Shown: positions 1 to 8,174, counted from the stretch's first letter. The stretch: DNA of 17,731 nt from an uncultured Victivallales bacterium (GCA_903834675.1 CAILKC010000454.1:1-17731); one strand, 5' to 3'. A program made the numbers and translations. Notes: generated by a model not told the origin, from the letters alone.

Positions 1-24
1 GCCGACGCAGCGGCGCCCTCCAAC

Positions 25-54
25 GCCCTTCGTCCGCCGCGGCGGACGAGGGGC
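25..54. repeat. Long GC-rich inverted repeat
   Basis: The core at 30-49 is a perfect 20-base palindrome centred on CCGCGG. It extends outward to 25-54 with one G-T pair (29/50), giving arms of about 15 bases. There is no T-run on either side, so a classic intrinsic terminator is not supported. It could be a bidirectional transcription end, a repeat-family member or a protein-binding site. The rest of 1-118 shows no coding or RNA gene that I can support. Confidence 0.6.
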
Positions 55-215
55 GGAATGGGAAGCGCTTTGGGTCATACGCGGTTGCTGCAAGTCTCAT
101 ACAAGCAAACCCCGACGGAGCTGACTTGCGCCCAGCGCAGGGCAGCGCCCTGGGTTGGCATCAACCCGCAAAGTTTTCCACCCTGACGGGGGGGACAACC
201 TCGGGATGCCTAGCC

Positions 216-274
216 CTGGGCCAGTCCCTCGCCGAGATCGTGGTCCACCTGATCTTCAGCACCTCTGGGATTGA
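216..274 (+). pseudogene. RAYT transposase remnant (first 16 codons joined to last bases)
   Basis: Translation of 216-263 gives LGQSLAEIVVHLIFST, nearly the N-terminus of the intact transposase (MGQSLAKIVVHLIFST). The start codon is CTG instead of ATG. At 264 the sequence jumps to the end of the gene (TCTGGGATTGA), out of frame with the first part. The HUH motif and the catalytic tyrosine are both missing, so no transposase can be made. Confidence 0.8.
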
Positions 275-296
275 ACGCTGCAAGGGCGGGTTTATC

Positions 297-377
297 GCAG
301 GCCTGCAGCCTGCCTTCGCGGGGGGGGCCAGTACCCAGGGCGCTGCCCTGGGCTAACGGATTGTGCCCCTTCGGGGC
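297..377 (+). repeat. REP unit, three consecutive hairpins
   Basis: Three hairpins stand in order. The first is GCAGGC-CTGCA-GCCTGC (297-313), the second CCCAGGGCGCTGCCCTGGG (334-352), and the third GCCCCTTCGGGGC (365-377), whose loop is of the stable UUCG type. The same three occur in the same order, on the opposite strand, beside the intact transposase (7588-7676) and at 8286-8372. A single-hairpin copy in inverted orientation (138-152) marks the other end of the deleted element. Confidence 0.75.
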
Positions 378-382
378 GGCCG

Positions 383-518
383 AACGGGGGCCAGACCTTA
401 GGGAGTTTGTATCTGCCAACGTACCGCGAGATGGGCGTCATATTCTCGGCTTCCCCTCTCCGAGGTTGGGCGTTGGACGTTCGAGGTTCGACGTCCGTGC
501 CAACTCCCTTGGACCTGC
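383..518. other. Gene-free stretch downstream of the FAD oxidoreductase, with a heptamer repeat
   Basis: No coding sequence is convincing here. Bases 471-498 form four degenerate tandem copies of a 7-base unit close to CGTTCGA (CGTTGGA, CGTTCGA, GGTTCGA, CGTCCGT). Because of this the segment is also a weak inverted repeat (GGACGT to ACGTCC). It could fold at the 3' end of the leftward transcript, but there is no T-run typical of an intrinsic terminator. Confidence 0.45.
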
Positions 519-3500
519 TCAGAAGACCCTTTCGGTTGCACCCACGGGGCAGGGTGGCAGCGTTTCCAGGGTGGTCAGCCAGGTTGCCCAGGCGTTGGGG
601 TTGCGGCCGAGGTCTTGCCCGCTGATCTCCCGTAGTTCGGCCAAAGCGAAGCTGGCCAGGATGTCATGGACATCGTCGAGGAAGCCAGCCAGGCGCCGGG
701 AGCCGAGGCGACTGCCGCAGCGCGCGGCGGCGGCGGCAAGGAGGACCTCGGCCAGGGCGCTGTGGTAGACGCGACCGCTGTCCTCGCCGTCCCGGCGCCC
801 CCAGCCGCCAATCCACTGGCGCTCAAGCAATCCATCGAGGGCCGTCCCCAGCCGCGGTTCACCGAGACGCTCGGCACAGAAAGCGAGGTTGAGCAAGCGG
901 TCGAAGTGGGGCACGCGCTGCATGTCGATACGCTCGCGGATGTAGGCATTGAGGGCGCGTTCGGGGGGGCCGCCGCTGGTGGTGTCAGCGATGATCACCG
1001 CGACGGTCGCGGCGGCTTCGTGTACCCGGGCGATGCCAAGCAGGGCGAGGAGCTGATTGAGACGCCAGTAGTCGTCGGCCGCGTCGACGATACCCGCCCG
1101 TGGGTTTCCCGCCTTGTGCGGATGAGTGTCGTCATAGCAGCGCGAGGCGGCGAGAGAGAGTTCGCCGAGGGCTGAGACCAGCAGGTCGGCGCCGACGGTG
1201 GAGCCGAACCAGGCCAGGGCCTTCGCCAATTGCAGGCGGTTCACGCCTGGCTGTGCGAAGGCTGCCAGGAGCCGGGGCAACGCCTCATCTGGGGACTGCA
1301 GGGCGACGCTGAGCAGCGCCGTCTCATCGCCGCTGGCGAGTTGCTGCACGACCGTACAGAGGTCGATGGGGACGGGCCACGGAACCGGCAGTTGGTCCGA
1401 CACCACCCCCAGACCGCGCAGCCGTGCTGTCAGGGCTCGCAGGTCGAGTTCCCGCGGATCGCCGCCCGCGGCAGCAGCAGCGGCGGCGGCCAGGCCGGTA
1501 GCGTAGCCCAGATTCTGCACATCCGGGGCCATGCGACAGAGGCAGGCGGCATCGGTGGTCGCCGAGATGGCTTTGGCCGTCACCAGGAGGCCGCACAAGC
1601 CTTTCGGGATACAGCAGCGCAGCGGAATACGCACCGGTATAAGAGTGGTGTGTACGGGCAGAAAGCCGAGTCGGCCCAGCCAGGAGGTGCTGATGCCGTG
1701 CGGGTCCCAGTCTGTGCAGGCGACGGCGAGGGTATCGTCGAACGATCGGCCGCCGAGAATGTCGCGCAGGTCCAGGGTGTATTCGCCCTCGATGTGCCTG
1801 CCCTCGCGCACCGTGAGTATCGCGGCGAAGTCGAACCCGTGGCCTTTCCGGTGTGCGAGACGCAGGCCGCGCTGGGTTTCGGAGAGTCGGCGCTGGTCGA
1901 TGACATCGAGGTCGGCGCTACGGTTCTGCCAGCCGCCATGGCCCAGGCTCCACTGGCTGCAATCCTGGGCCGTCCCCGAACGCGGGTCACCAAAATGCGT
2001 GCGGACCCCGCAAAAGACGGCGGCATCGCCATCGCCGGTAGCGTCGACGGTGAGCTTGGCGCTGACCCGAAAGAGGCCGTCGCGGTCGGCTGCCAACAGC
2101 CCGCGCACCCGGCCCTGATCCGTGTCGCTGCCGCAGACCACGGCGCCGGGGAGCCAGCGCCCGCCCTGTCCAACGACCGCTCTGAGGTAGTGCAACATCT
2201 TGATGATGCGTCGGTTGCCGCTCCTGCCAGGGTGCATTTCCTCAGCCAGTGCCGCAACGCGCTCATCGAGGATGGCAGTGAAACCGCCGCGGTAGCCGTG
2301 GTAGTATCCCGCGACCAGGCCCAAAGTCTGAGTGCCGCCCAGGTCAGAGAGCTGTTCCAGGACTGCGGTTGCCGCACCCGCCTCCAGCGCCGCGGCCGCG
2401 GCATTGGCGCCGGCGGTGCCCCCACCGGCCACGAGCACGTCCACCTCCGCGGCCAGGGGAATATCCCCAAGCGAATGAAGCTGCGCCACGGCCAGCGTGA
2501 CGCCGAGCGCCGGGTCGTCCAGCGGGGTGAACTGGCAAGAATCCAGGCTGAGGCGGGCGGGGCCCAGGCGGACCCCGTCCGGCGCCGCGAGAGGGCCGCG
2601 CGCCGCCGCCGCGGCCAGCGCTACGGCCGCCCAGCGCTCGGCCTCTTCCTGCAATTGGGCCACATCATCCCAGGAGGCGCCAGCCGCCAGTCCGTCGGGG
2701 CCCCGTAGCAACCCGGCCGGCAACGCAGCGGCGGAAGGCCGCGGCGGCGGCGGCTCCCAGAGCGTCGCCGCCAGCTCCGCCAGCACGGCCCGGGAGAAGG
2801 CAGGCACCGTGCGAATCAGCTCCCGAGTCAGCGCCACGCTGCGCTCGCGAGCCAGAAACTCAGCCTGCGCCCGGAGAGTGCGGCGGTCGTGAGCGGCAGT
2901 CGACACCTCGAGGGCGAACTCCGCCCACAGCGAACAGGCGGAATTCCGCCCGGCGTGGAAGATCACCCGGTTCCCCGCCAAGCCCACTGCCGGATCGATC
3001 TCGAGCTCACGCGCCGCCGGCCACTGCGCTCCGGCAAAGCCGACGGTGAACCGGCAGAGGCGCTGCGGGGGCTCCGGGACAAGCTCGGGAGAGAACAGCC
3101 GCAGGACGTCGGCCGTGGCCGTGCAGTCGACCAGGAGCGGCGCGTCAAGCCGCAGAAGCCCCTGCTTGGCGGCGAGCAGGAGGCCGGTAACACCGTCCCG
3201 GCCGCACAGGACCCCGGCGGGCGTGCAGAGCAACAGGGTGACCACGGCCTGCGCTTCCAGCGCGGCGCTGAGCTGTTTGCGGATGCTGCCGCGGAACAGC
3301 GGGGTCTCAGATTGCCACTCAGCGGGCAGGCCGGCGACATCCACATTGGCATCCGCCGCCTCGGCGGCGGGCGCAAGCAGGTCCCGCAGGGCCTGCATGG
3401 ACGGCGTGGTGGCCGGACTGCCGCGGAGCCACGGTCGCAGGACGGCCGTGAGATCGGAGCCCAGGAACGGGGTGGGCTCGACCAACACCACCCGCGTCCC

Positions 3501-3581
3501 GCGGCGTGCCGCGGCCAGGGCTGTCAGGCAACCCCCGAGAGTGGCGCCGACCACGATGAGATCACAGGAACGGCTTGACAT
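519..3581 (-). CDS. Tandem FAD-dependent oxidoreductase (FAD_oxidored type) with C-terminal helical region
   Basis: A 1020-residue protein with two flavin-binding halves. The first begins at residue 7 with a dinucleotide-binding strand and the GATLGG loop (12-17), followed by an acidic strand end (VVLVEP). The second begins near 379 with VDVLVAGGGTAG, then LGGTQTLGLVAGYYHGYRGG (414-433) and the second FAD motif DATGDGDAA (513-521). These match the FAD_oxidored family (PF12831), which often sits beside polysaccharide-degradation genes; its substrates are mostly unknown. Residues about 740-990 look alpha-helical and HEAT-like. No signal peptide is seen, so it is probably cytoplasmic. GGGAGA at 3594-3589, seven bases before the ATG, supports the start. 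It is last in a likely operon, 51 bases after glucose-6-phosphate dehydrogenase. The family is secure; the reaction is not known. Confidence 0.9.
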   Translation of the reverse strand: MSSRSCDLIVVGATLGGCLTALAAARRGTRVVLVEPTPFLGSDLTAVLRPWLRGSPATTPSMQALRDLLAPAAEAADANVDVAGLPAEWQSETPLFRGSIRKQLSAALEAQAVVTLLLCTPAGVLCGRDGVTGLLLAAKQGLLRLDAPLLVDCTATADVLRLFSPELVPEPPQRLCRFTVGFAGAQWPAARELEIDPAVGLAGNRVIFHAGRNSACSLWAEFALEVSTAAHDRRTLRAQAEFLARERSVALTRELIRTVPAFSRAVLAELAATLWEPPPPRPSAAALPAGLLRGPDGLAAGASWDDVAQLQEEAERWAAVALAAAAARGPLAAPDGVRLGPARLSLDSCQFTPLDDPALGVTLAVAQLHSLGDIPLAAEVDVLVAGGGTAGANAAAAALEAGAATAVLEQLSDLGGTQTLGLVAGYYHGYRGGFTAILDERVAALAEEMHPGRSGNRRIIKMLHYLRAVVGQGGRWLPGAVVCGSDTDQGRVRGLLAADRDGLFRVSAKLTVDATGDGDAAVFCGVRTHFGDPRSGTAQDCSQWSLGHGGWQNRSADLDVIDQRRLSETQRGLRLAHRKGHGFDFAAILTVREGRHIEGEYTLDLRDILGGRSFDDTLAVACTDWDPHGISTSWLGRLGFLPVHTTLIPVRIPLRCCIPKGLCGLLVTAKAISATTDAACLCRMAPDVQNLGYATGLAAAAAAAAGGDPRELDLRALTARLRGLGVVSDQLPVPWPVPIDLCTVVQQLASGDETALLSVALQSPDEALPRLLAAFAQPGVNRLQLAKALAWFGSTVGADLLVSALGELSLAASRCYDDTHPHKAGNPRAGIVDAADDYWRLNQLLALLGIARVHEAAATVAVIIADTTSGGPPERALNAYIRERIDMQRVPHFDRLLNLAFCAERLGEPRLGTALDGLLERQWIGGWGRRDGEDSGRVYHSALAEVLLAAAAARCGSRLGSRRLAGFLDDVHDILASFALAELREISGQDLGRNPNAWATWLTTLETLPPCPVGATERVF

Positions 3582-3632
3582 CAGGCTGTCTCCCGGAAAT
3601 GCAACGGCAGTGGGCAGGCCCTCCCGCGGACC

Positions 3633-5105
3633 TTACTCGCTGAGCCATACTCGGCCATCCTGGCGAAGCAGCTCGTCCGCCGCGTCGGGGCCGTCTTCGC
3701 CACGCCGGTAGTTGGGGAACAGTCCGGGGGCTAATTGGGCTTGCGCTTTGAGCAGCGGCTCGACGAAAATCCAGGCCGCTTCGATGCTGTCGGCCCGCCA
3801 GAACAGCGCCGGTTTACCCAGCAGCGCATCCAGCACCACCCGAGCGTAACTCTCCGGCATCACCCGCCCGAGGTCCTGGTAATCGAACTCGAGGTGCGTC
3901 TGCCCCACCAGGTCGGCCGGACCGGGCTCCTGCGCGTTGAAATTCAGGCGGATACCTTCGCGCGGCTGAATCCGCAAGAACAGCGTATTCGGTTGCACCG
4001 CGGCACAGGCCGTGGCGCTGCCCAGGACGCCGAGCGGCACGCTGCGGAAGCGGATCACGACCTCGGTGAGTTTCCGGCGCATGGCCTTGCCGCTGCGGAT
4101 ATAGAAAGGCACTCCCTGCCAACGCCAGTTGTTGATGAACACGCGCACGGCCGCGAAGGTCGGCGTAACCGATTCCGGCGCCACCCCCTTCTCGTCGCGG
4201 TAACCCTCGTACTGACCAAACACGAAGTCTGCTGGTTCGGGGGTCCGCAGGGCTTTGAAGACGTCGTGTTTGCGGTCGCGGATGGATTCCTCATCGCCGG
4301 CCAAGGGCGGCTCCATGGCGACCAGCGAGAGCACCTGCAACACGTGGTTCTGGAGCATGTCACGGACGACTCCGGCCTCCTCGTAGTAGCTGCCACGGCC
4401 TTCGACGTCCAGGCTTTCCGCGGCAGTGATCTGCACGTGGTCGACGTGCTGGCGGTTCCACAGGGGTTCGAAGATGGCGTTGGTGAAGCGGAACACCATC
4501 AGATTGCGCACGGTGTCTTTGGCGACGTAGTGGTCGATGCGGTAGATCTGCGGCTCGGTGAAGACCCGCGAGACCAGCTCATTCAGCCGGCGCGAGCTCG
4601 GCAGGTCGGTGCCAAACGGCTTCTCCATCAACACCCGATGGCCCTTACCGCTGCGGCCCTCGACGGCAAAGGGACTCTGGCCGATCTGCTCCAGCACCAC
4701 CTCCGTCACACTCGGCGGCAGAGCCAGGTAGAACAGCACGTTATCCTGGCCGCGACACGAGCAGGTCGTGGTGATGTACTGGTGCAGCCGCACGTAGGCT
4801 GCGGCATCATCGTAGCCGCCGGCGAGGTAATGCAAACGCGGCGCGAAATGGCTCCAGGCCGTCTCGTCCGCGCCGACCAGGGCCCCGAAGCGGCTTTCGA
4901 CCCAACCCCGGGCCTGCCGGCGCCACTCGTCGTGCGCCCCTGCCGAGCGGCCGGTCCCGATCACCGCCAAGCGCTCGGGCAACCGCCCCTGGCGCTCCAG
5001 GTCGAAGAGGGCCGGCAGCAGCTTGCGCCGGGTCAGGTCGCCACTGGCCCCGAAGATCACCATGACGCACGGGGCAACCTTCTGGCTGGAGGATTCCGCG
5101 GACAT
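3633..5105 (-). CDS. zwf: Glucose-6-phosphate 1-dehydrogenase
   Basis: This 490-residue protein is the usual length for the enzyme that oxidises glucose 6-phosphate to 6-phosphogluconolactone with NAD(P)+, the first step of the oxidative pentose phosphate and Entner-Doudoroff routes. Visible motifs are the nucleotide-binding [11 protein letters not shown] (19-29), EKPFG (161-165), the substrate-site segment RIDHYVAKD (189-197; the common form is RIDHYLGKE) and RDMLQNH (248-254) with the catalytic histidine at 254. The start is supported by a purine-rich GGGGAGAGG just before the ATG. It lies between a heparinase-like gene (30 bases upstream) and the FAD oxidoreductase (51 bases downstream), probably cotranscribed. 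The usual partners gnd, pgl and tal are absent. Whether it uses NADP or NAD cannot be told from these motifs. Confidence 0.97.
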   Translation of the reverse strand: MSAESSSQKVAPCVMVIFGASGDLTRRKLLPALFDLERQGRLPERLAVIGTGRSAGAHDEWRRQARGWVESRFGALVGADETAWSHFAPRLHYLAGGYDDAAAYVRLHQYITTTCSCRGQDNVLFYLALPPSVTEVVLEQIGQSPFAVEGRSGKGHRVLMEKPFGTDLPSSRRLNELVSRVFTEPQIYRIDHYVAKDTVRNLMVFRFTNAIFEPLWNRQHVDHVQITAAESLDVEGRGSYYEEAGVVRDMLQNHVLQVLSLVAMEPPLAGDEESIRDRKHDVFKALRTPEPADFVFGQYEGYRDEKGVAPESVTPTFAAVRVFINNWRWQGVPFYIRSGKAMRRKLTEVVIRFRSVPLGVLGSATACAAVQPNTLFLRIQPREGIRLNFNAQEPGPADLVGQTHLEFDYQDLGRVMPESYARVVLDALLGKPALFWRADSIEAAWIFVEPLLKAQAQLAPGLFPNYRRGEDGPDAADELLRQDGRVWLSE

Positions 5106-5135
5106 GCCTCTCCCCTCTTCGTGATGGGCCTGGGG

Positions 5136-7610
5136 TTAGCGAACCGGCGCTTCATACCGCGGCGTGAGGTCGCCCGCAGCGCCGGCCCAAGCGAAGCCAG
5201 TCGGCACGCGGAGCTCCCCGACGCGCTGCAGCGCGCCCGTCCCATCTCGTTCAAACTCATAACCGCCGCGCTCGGCATCCAGCAGCAGCCCGCGAGTCTT
5301 CCCCGGCGTATCGGTGACCGTCAACAAGGCCTGTCCCTGAGCCTCGACGCCGTCCACCGCGAGGCCACCGCCCGCCCCGGCCAGATAGCCGATCCGGGTT
5401 CCGTCCGTCAACACCGCGCTGAACCCAGCGGCGCCGCCAGCGCTCGTATCACGGAGGCTCGCCACCCCAGACGTCGCTGCCGGCGAAGGCAGGATCAAGG
5501 TCACCACCAACTGGTCGCCCGTGCCCCGCCACTCGCTCAGCAGGTCCACCGCCGGGGTGTAGCGTTGCCGCGTCTCGTCCCAGTTCAGGGCTCGCCAGCC
5601 GAGAGCGGTGGTTTCGGACTTCTCGCCGTAGTGCTTGCTGCAAGCCAGTGTCGCGGCGGAGAAGAAGCGCAGTTCGAGATTGGCCCCGGTGGCGCTGCGG
5701 GTCGCGGCGGAGCGTCCGTCAGGGCTGACCACTACCTCGGCCTCGGCAAACTCGGGGCTGAGGCACCATGACTGCGCGTAGTCGTGGGTTCCAGGGCCAA
5801 AGAGCCGGTCGGTGATGATCCAGATGCCCAGGCGGCGCAGGAAAAGGACCTGACGCTCATGGCGCACGTCGGTGACCACGACCTTCTCCGTCTGGCCCGT
5901 GCGGAAGTTCCAGCCGCCGTAGGGGCTGTCGTAGATGCCTTCAGCCAGGTCGAACAGAGGTGAACTGTGCCAGCGGGCCGCAATCGGCTGGTCGTAGCGC
6001 GGCGTGCCGGTCCCGGCATTCAGGAGCTGCGAGTAGCCGTCAACCGAGAGGGAGGTCTGAGAGACGGTGCTATCGAAATAACGACTGTAGACGCCGCGGT
6101 CGGAGTAGGCGTCGGCTCCGGAGTTGACCAGCAGGTAGCGGCCGTACGCGGCGATGGCCAGGCCATTGCCGCCTTCGCGCATGTGCCCGGGGCCCGGCCG
6201 ACTCGTCTTCATGAAGGCATAGAGGCTTCCAGGAGTCCAGCCATCACGCATCACGACCCAGCCGCCGTAGGGAAAATACACTGAGTTGAAGGCCGGTTCC
6301 GGCAGCGTCCCATCGCCGAGCAGACGATTGCTGATGCGCTCGCGCAGGGGCGGCAGCGTCCCCTTCGCCTTGGCATAGGCCGCCACCGCCCGTTCCCGGG
6401 AGTGGCCCCAGGTGTTGTCGCAACCCGTGGCGGGCCGACGGCCATCGGGCATGACGACCGCATCCAGGAAGCGTTCGCGCCCATCGCGCGCCTGCTGGAA
6501 GCGGGTCAGCCACGGCAAGTCTTGTCCCTGCAACGGCGGGTTGGAACGGGCCAGCGCCAGCAGCGCGTCGAGCGCGTGAATCAGGCCGGGATTGTAGTTG
6601 AAGGACTGTTCCATGTCCGAACCGTCCTCCAGGTAGCCGCTGGAGGCGATGTACCACTCCATCCGCTGGATGGCGGTGGCGGTCCAGGCCGGGCCGTCGC
6701 GCAGGTCCTGTAACACCAGCGAGGTCTTGAGCAGGCCAAGGGCGCAGTGGACGAACTGGTTCGGCGTGCCGACGCCTTCCAGGCCACGGATAGCGCCAGG
6801 GACTTCGAAGCGTACCACGTGCAGAACCAGGGTGGCCAACTGGCGCGGGTCCAGCGCCGCCTTGGCCTGCTCTGGCGACACCGCGATGGCCACCGGCAGC
6901 CAGGAGAAAAGGTTATCCAGGCGCCAGGCGAAATACAGCTTGCTCTTGCTGCCCCAGGGGATGGACTGCTGCACGTGCGGCTGCTTGTCCCACTTGATCC
7001 GGCCGCCCTCGCGCAGCAGCCGCTCGTGCGCCGGCAACCAATTCCGGGCGAAGTCATCCCAGTAGCCGAGGAAGGCACGCAGGTAGGCCGGATCGTGAGT
7101 CTTGCGGTAGGCCTCGGTCAGGGTGCCGACCCAATGCATAGTCGAGACGTCGCGCAGGACCACGTCGTAGCCATCCTCGGGGATCTTGTTCCAATCCACC
7201 TGGCCCGGTAGTCCCAAGGTGTAGCGGGTCACTTGGTTGAACTCGCCGTACTGGGCGGTGGCCACGCGGCCGTCCTTGAGCAGGTCTTCGGCCTTGGTCG
7301 CGCTCCACAGCCAGAATCCGGGCGGTTCGCCCAGTTTGAGGCCGGCCGCGAAGTCGACAAGATGGTCGCGGTAAGCCGCCAGGGCGCCGGCGGAGTCGCC
7401 GCTCTCGGCGCACTGCTTGACCGCCGCCAGGCCGGGTCGCGTCAGGTCCAACAGGCCGCAGAGTTCGCGGCTCAGATCAGCCTCGGAGATCATGTTTGCA
7501 CTGCCTTTCTCCTGCGCCCACAAAGAGGATAACGACACCCCGAGGAACAAGGCCCCCACGAGAGTGCCCAACCTCAGCCAACTCCGGGCTGCTGCCCTGA
7601 AGGGGCACAA
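5136..7610 (-). CDS. Heparinase II/III-like protein (putative secreted polysaccharide lyase)
   Basis: The frame is 824 codons from a TTG at 7610. An alpha/alpha toroid occupies about residues 40-430 (helical, with FNYNPGLIHALDALL at 336-350). A beta-sheet domain opens with YFPYGGWVVMRDGW (about 444-457) and carries GHMREGG (474-480) and FDSTVSQTSLSVDG (511-524). This is the layout of the heparinase II/III superfamily, which cleaves uronic-acid polysaccharides by beta-elimination. The common STxxHNT motif reads STVSQTS here, so a conserved histidine is absent. The start is uncertain. TTG 7610 gives a good signal peptide (three arginines, then a hydrophobic core ending SSLWA) but lies inside a REP unit. 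TTG 7571 leaves no charged N-region. ATG 7493 has the best ribosome site but removes the signal peptide. First gene of the zwf/FAD-oxidoreductase run. Confidence 0.85.
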   Translation of the reverse strand: MCPFRAAARSWLRLGTLVGALFLGVSLSSLWAQEKGSANMISEADLSRELCGLLDLTRPGLAAVKQCAESGDSAGALAAYRDHLVDFAAGLKLGEPPGFWLWSATKAEDLLKDGRVATAQYGEFNQVTRYTLGLPGQVDWNKIPEDGYDVVLRDVSTMHWVGTLTEAYRKTHDPAYLRAFLGYWDDFARNWLPAHERLLREGGRIKWDKQPHVQQSIPWGSKSKLYFAWRLDNLFSWLPVAIAVSPEQAKAALDPRQLATLVLHVVRFEVPGAIRGLEGVGTPNQFVHCALGLLKTSLVLQDLRDGPAWTATAIQRMEWYIASSGYLEDGSDMEQSFNYNPGLIHALDALLALARSNPPLQGQDLPWLTRFQQARDGRERFLDAVVMPDGRRPATGCDNTWGHSRERAVAAYAKAKGTLPPLRERISNRLLGDGTLPEPAFNSVYFPYGGWVVMRDGWTPGSLYAFMKTSRPGPGHMREGGNGLAIAAYGRYLLVNSGADAYSDRGVYSRYFDSTVSQTSLSVDGYSQLLNAGTGTPRYDQPIAARWHSSPLFDLAEGIYDSPYGGWNFRTGQTEKVVVTDVRHERQVLFLRRLGIWIITDRLFGPGTHDYAQSWCLSPEFAEAEVVVSPDGRSAATRSATGANLELRFFSAATLACSKHYGEKSETTALGWRALNWDETRQRYTPAVDLLSEWRGTGDQLVVTLILPSPAATSGVASLRDTSAGGAAGFSAVLTDGTRIGYLAGAGGGLAVDGVEAQGQALLTVTDTPGKTRGLLLDAERGGYEFERDGTGALQRVGELRVPTGFAWAGAAGDLTPRYEAPVR
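7504..7513 (-). promoter_or_regulatory. Shine-Dalgarno-like AGGAGAAAGG inside the heparinase-like gene
   Basis: This purine tract ends 10 bases before an in-frame ATG (7493) that would give a 785-residue, signal-less product. It competes with the upstream TTG starts that include the signal-like hydrophobic stretch. It may be chance codons (Q-E-K-G) or a real internal start. Confidence 0.35.
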
Positions 7611-7676
7611 GCCGTCAGCCCAGGGCAGCGCCCTGGGTACCGGCCCCCGCCCGCCGATTGCGGGCTGTCGGCCTGC
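7588..7676 (-). repeat. REP unit at the 3' end of the RAYT element
   Basis: Read on the minus strand, the three hairpins come in the same order as at 297-377: a GCAGGC/GCCCGC arm pair (7676-7660, one imperfect pair), CCCAGGGCGCTGCCCTGGG (7637-7619), then TGCCCCTTCAGGGCAG (7607-7592), whose loop has drifted from TTCGG to TTCAG. The unit runs into the 5' end of the heparinase-like reading frame, and the candidate TTG start at 7610 lies within it. Confidence 0.75.
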
Positions 7677-7698
7677 GACCAACCAGCCCGTGCAGCAT

Positions 7699-8151
7699 TC
7701 AATCCCAGACATACTGTTCGTCATACTCCACACCATACCGTTGGAGGAAGGCCCGGAACTCCTCCTGGAAGGTCTTGCGCCGGTGGTGCTCTTCCTGGTC
7801 CGCAATGTACCGTTTCACGGCCTCGACGCTCGATTCGCTCACCGAGAACCCGCCATAGCCGCTCTGCCAATGGAAGCCGCCGAACTCGGCTCCCCTGGCC
7901 TTCAGCCACTTCGACGAGCCCTTCTTGACTTCCTCGACTGCCTTGGCCAAAGCGACGTTCTTCGAGAGCACGAAGAGAATATGCGCGTGGTCGGTCACGG
8001 AGTTGACCAGGAGGGCGGGGCTTTCGAGTTCGCGCAGGATGCCTACCATGTAGACGTGAAGTTCACCCCGGACTGCGAGCGTCAGAACCGGCAGCCGGTC
8101 CTTGGTGCTGAAGATCAGGTGGACCACAATCTTGGCGAGGGACTGGCCCAT
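7699..8151 (-). CDS. REP-associated tyrosine transposase (IS200-like, Y1_Tnp family)
   Basis: A 150-residue protein of the Y1 HUH nuclease family, which cuts and rejoins single-stranded DNA through one tyrosine and recognises hairpins at element ends. The HUH signature is DHAHIL (54-59; histidines 55 and 57). The catalytic tyrosine is most likely Y115 in YIADQEEHH, a typical motif for the family. The N-terminal HLIFSTKDR strand is also characteristic. The length is normal and there are no frameshifts, so it may be active. The ATG at 8151 is confirmed by the homologous junction in the deleted copy. AGGA about 10 bases upstream is a weak ribosome site. It lies just upstream of the heparinase-like gene on the same strand, separated from it by a REP unit. 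Confidence 0.92.
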   Translation of the reverse strand: MGQSLAKIVVHLIFSTKDRLPVLTLAVRGELHVYMVGILRELESPALLVNSVTDHAHILFVLSKNVALAKAVEEVKKGSSKWLKARGAEFGGFHWQSGYGGFSVSESSVEAVKRYIADQEEHHRRKTFQEEFRAFLQRYGVEYDEQYVWD

Positions 8152-8174
8152 GGTCTGGACATCCTGAGGTTATC

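Larger units (their letters stand above)
119..382 (+). mobile_element. Internally deleted copy of the RAYT element (MITE-like)
   Basis: This stretch matches both ends of the transposase element at 7588-8245 (which lies on the minus strand) but lacks its middle. The left part (about 119-263) matches the element's 5' terminal hairpin, the subterminal hairpin and the first 16 codons of the transposase. The right part (264-382) matches the last bases of the transposase gene and the 3' REP unit. The join is at 263/264, removing about 390 bases of coding sequence. The 48 bases of transposase start differ from the intact copy at only three positions, so the copies are closely related. It could be a decayed insertion or a non-autonomous element mobilised by the intact transposase. 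Confidence 0.75.

Noticed and set aside
83..112. tRNA or small RNA suggested by TTGCT/AGCAA complementarity
   Set aside because: Only a five-base stem; no cloverleaf, anticodon arm or T-loop sequence.
1230..2708. Long open frame (492 codons) on the plus strand
   Set aside because: It lies fully antisense to the FAD-dependent oxidoreductase, whose motifs are clear. Long antisense frames are expected at this GC content, and the translation has no recognisable domain.
3735..5771. Long open frame (678 codons) on the plus strand
   Set aside because: It runs antisense across both glucose-6-phosphate dehydrogenase and the end of the heparinase-like gene. The translation is low in domain-like features and crosses two true genes and their gap.
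7611..7805. Extension of the heparinase-like gene to ATG 7805 or 7712
   Set aside because: It would overlap the transposase gene and read through the whole REP unit; the translated sequence is repeat and not signal-like.
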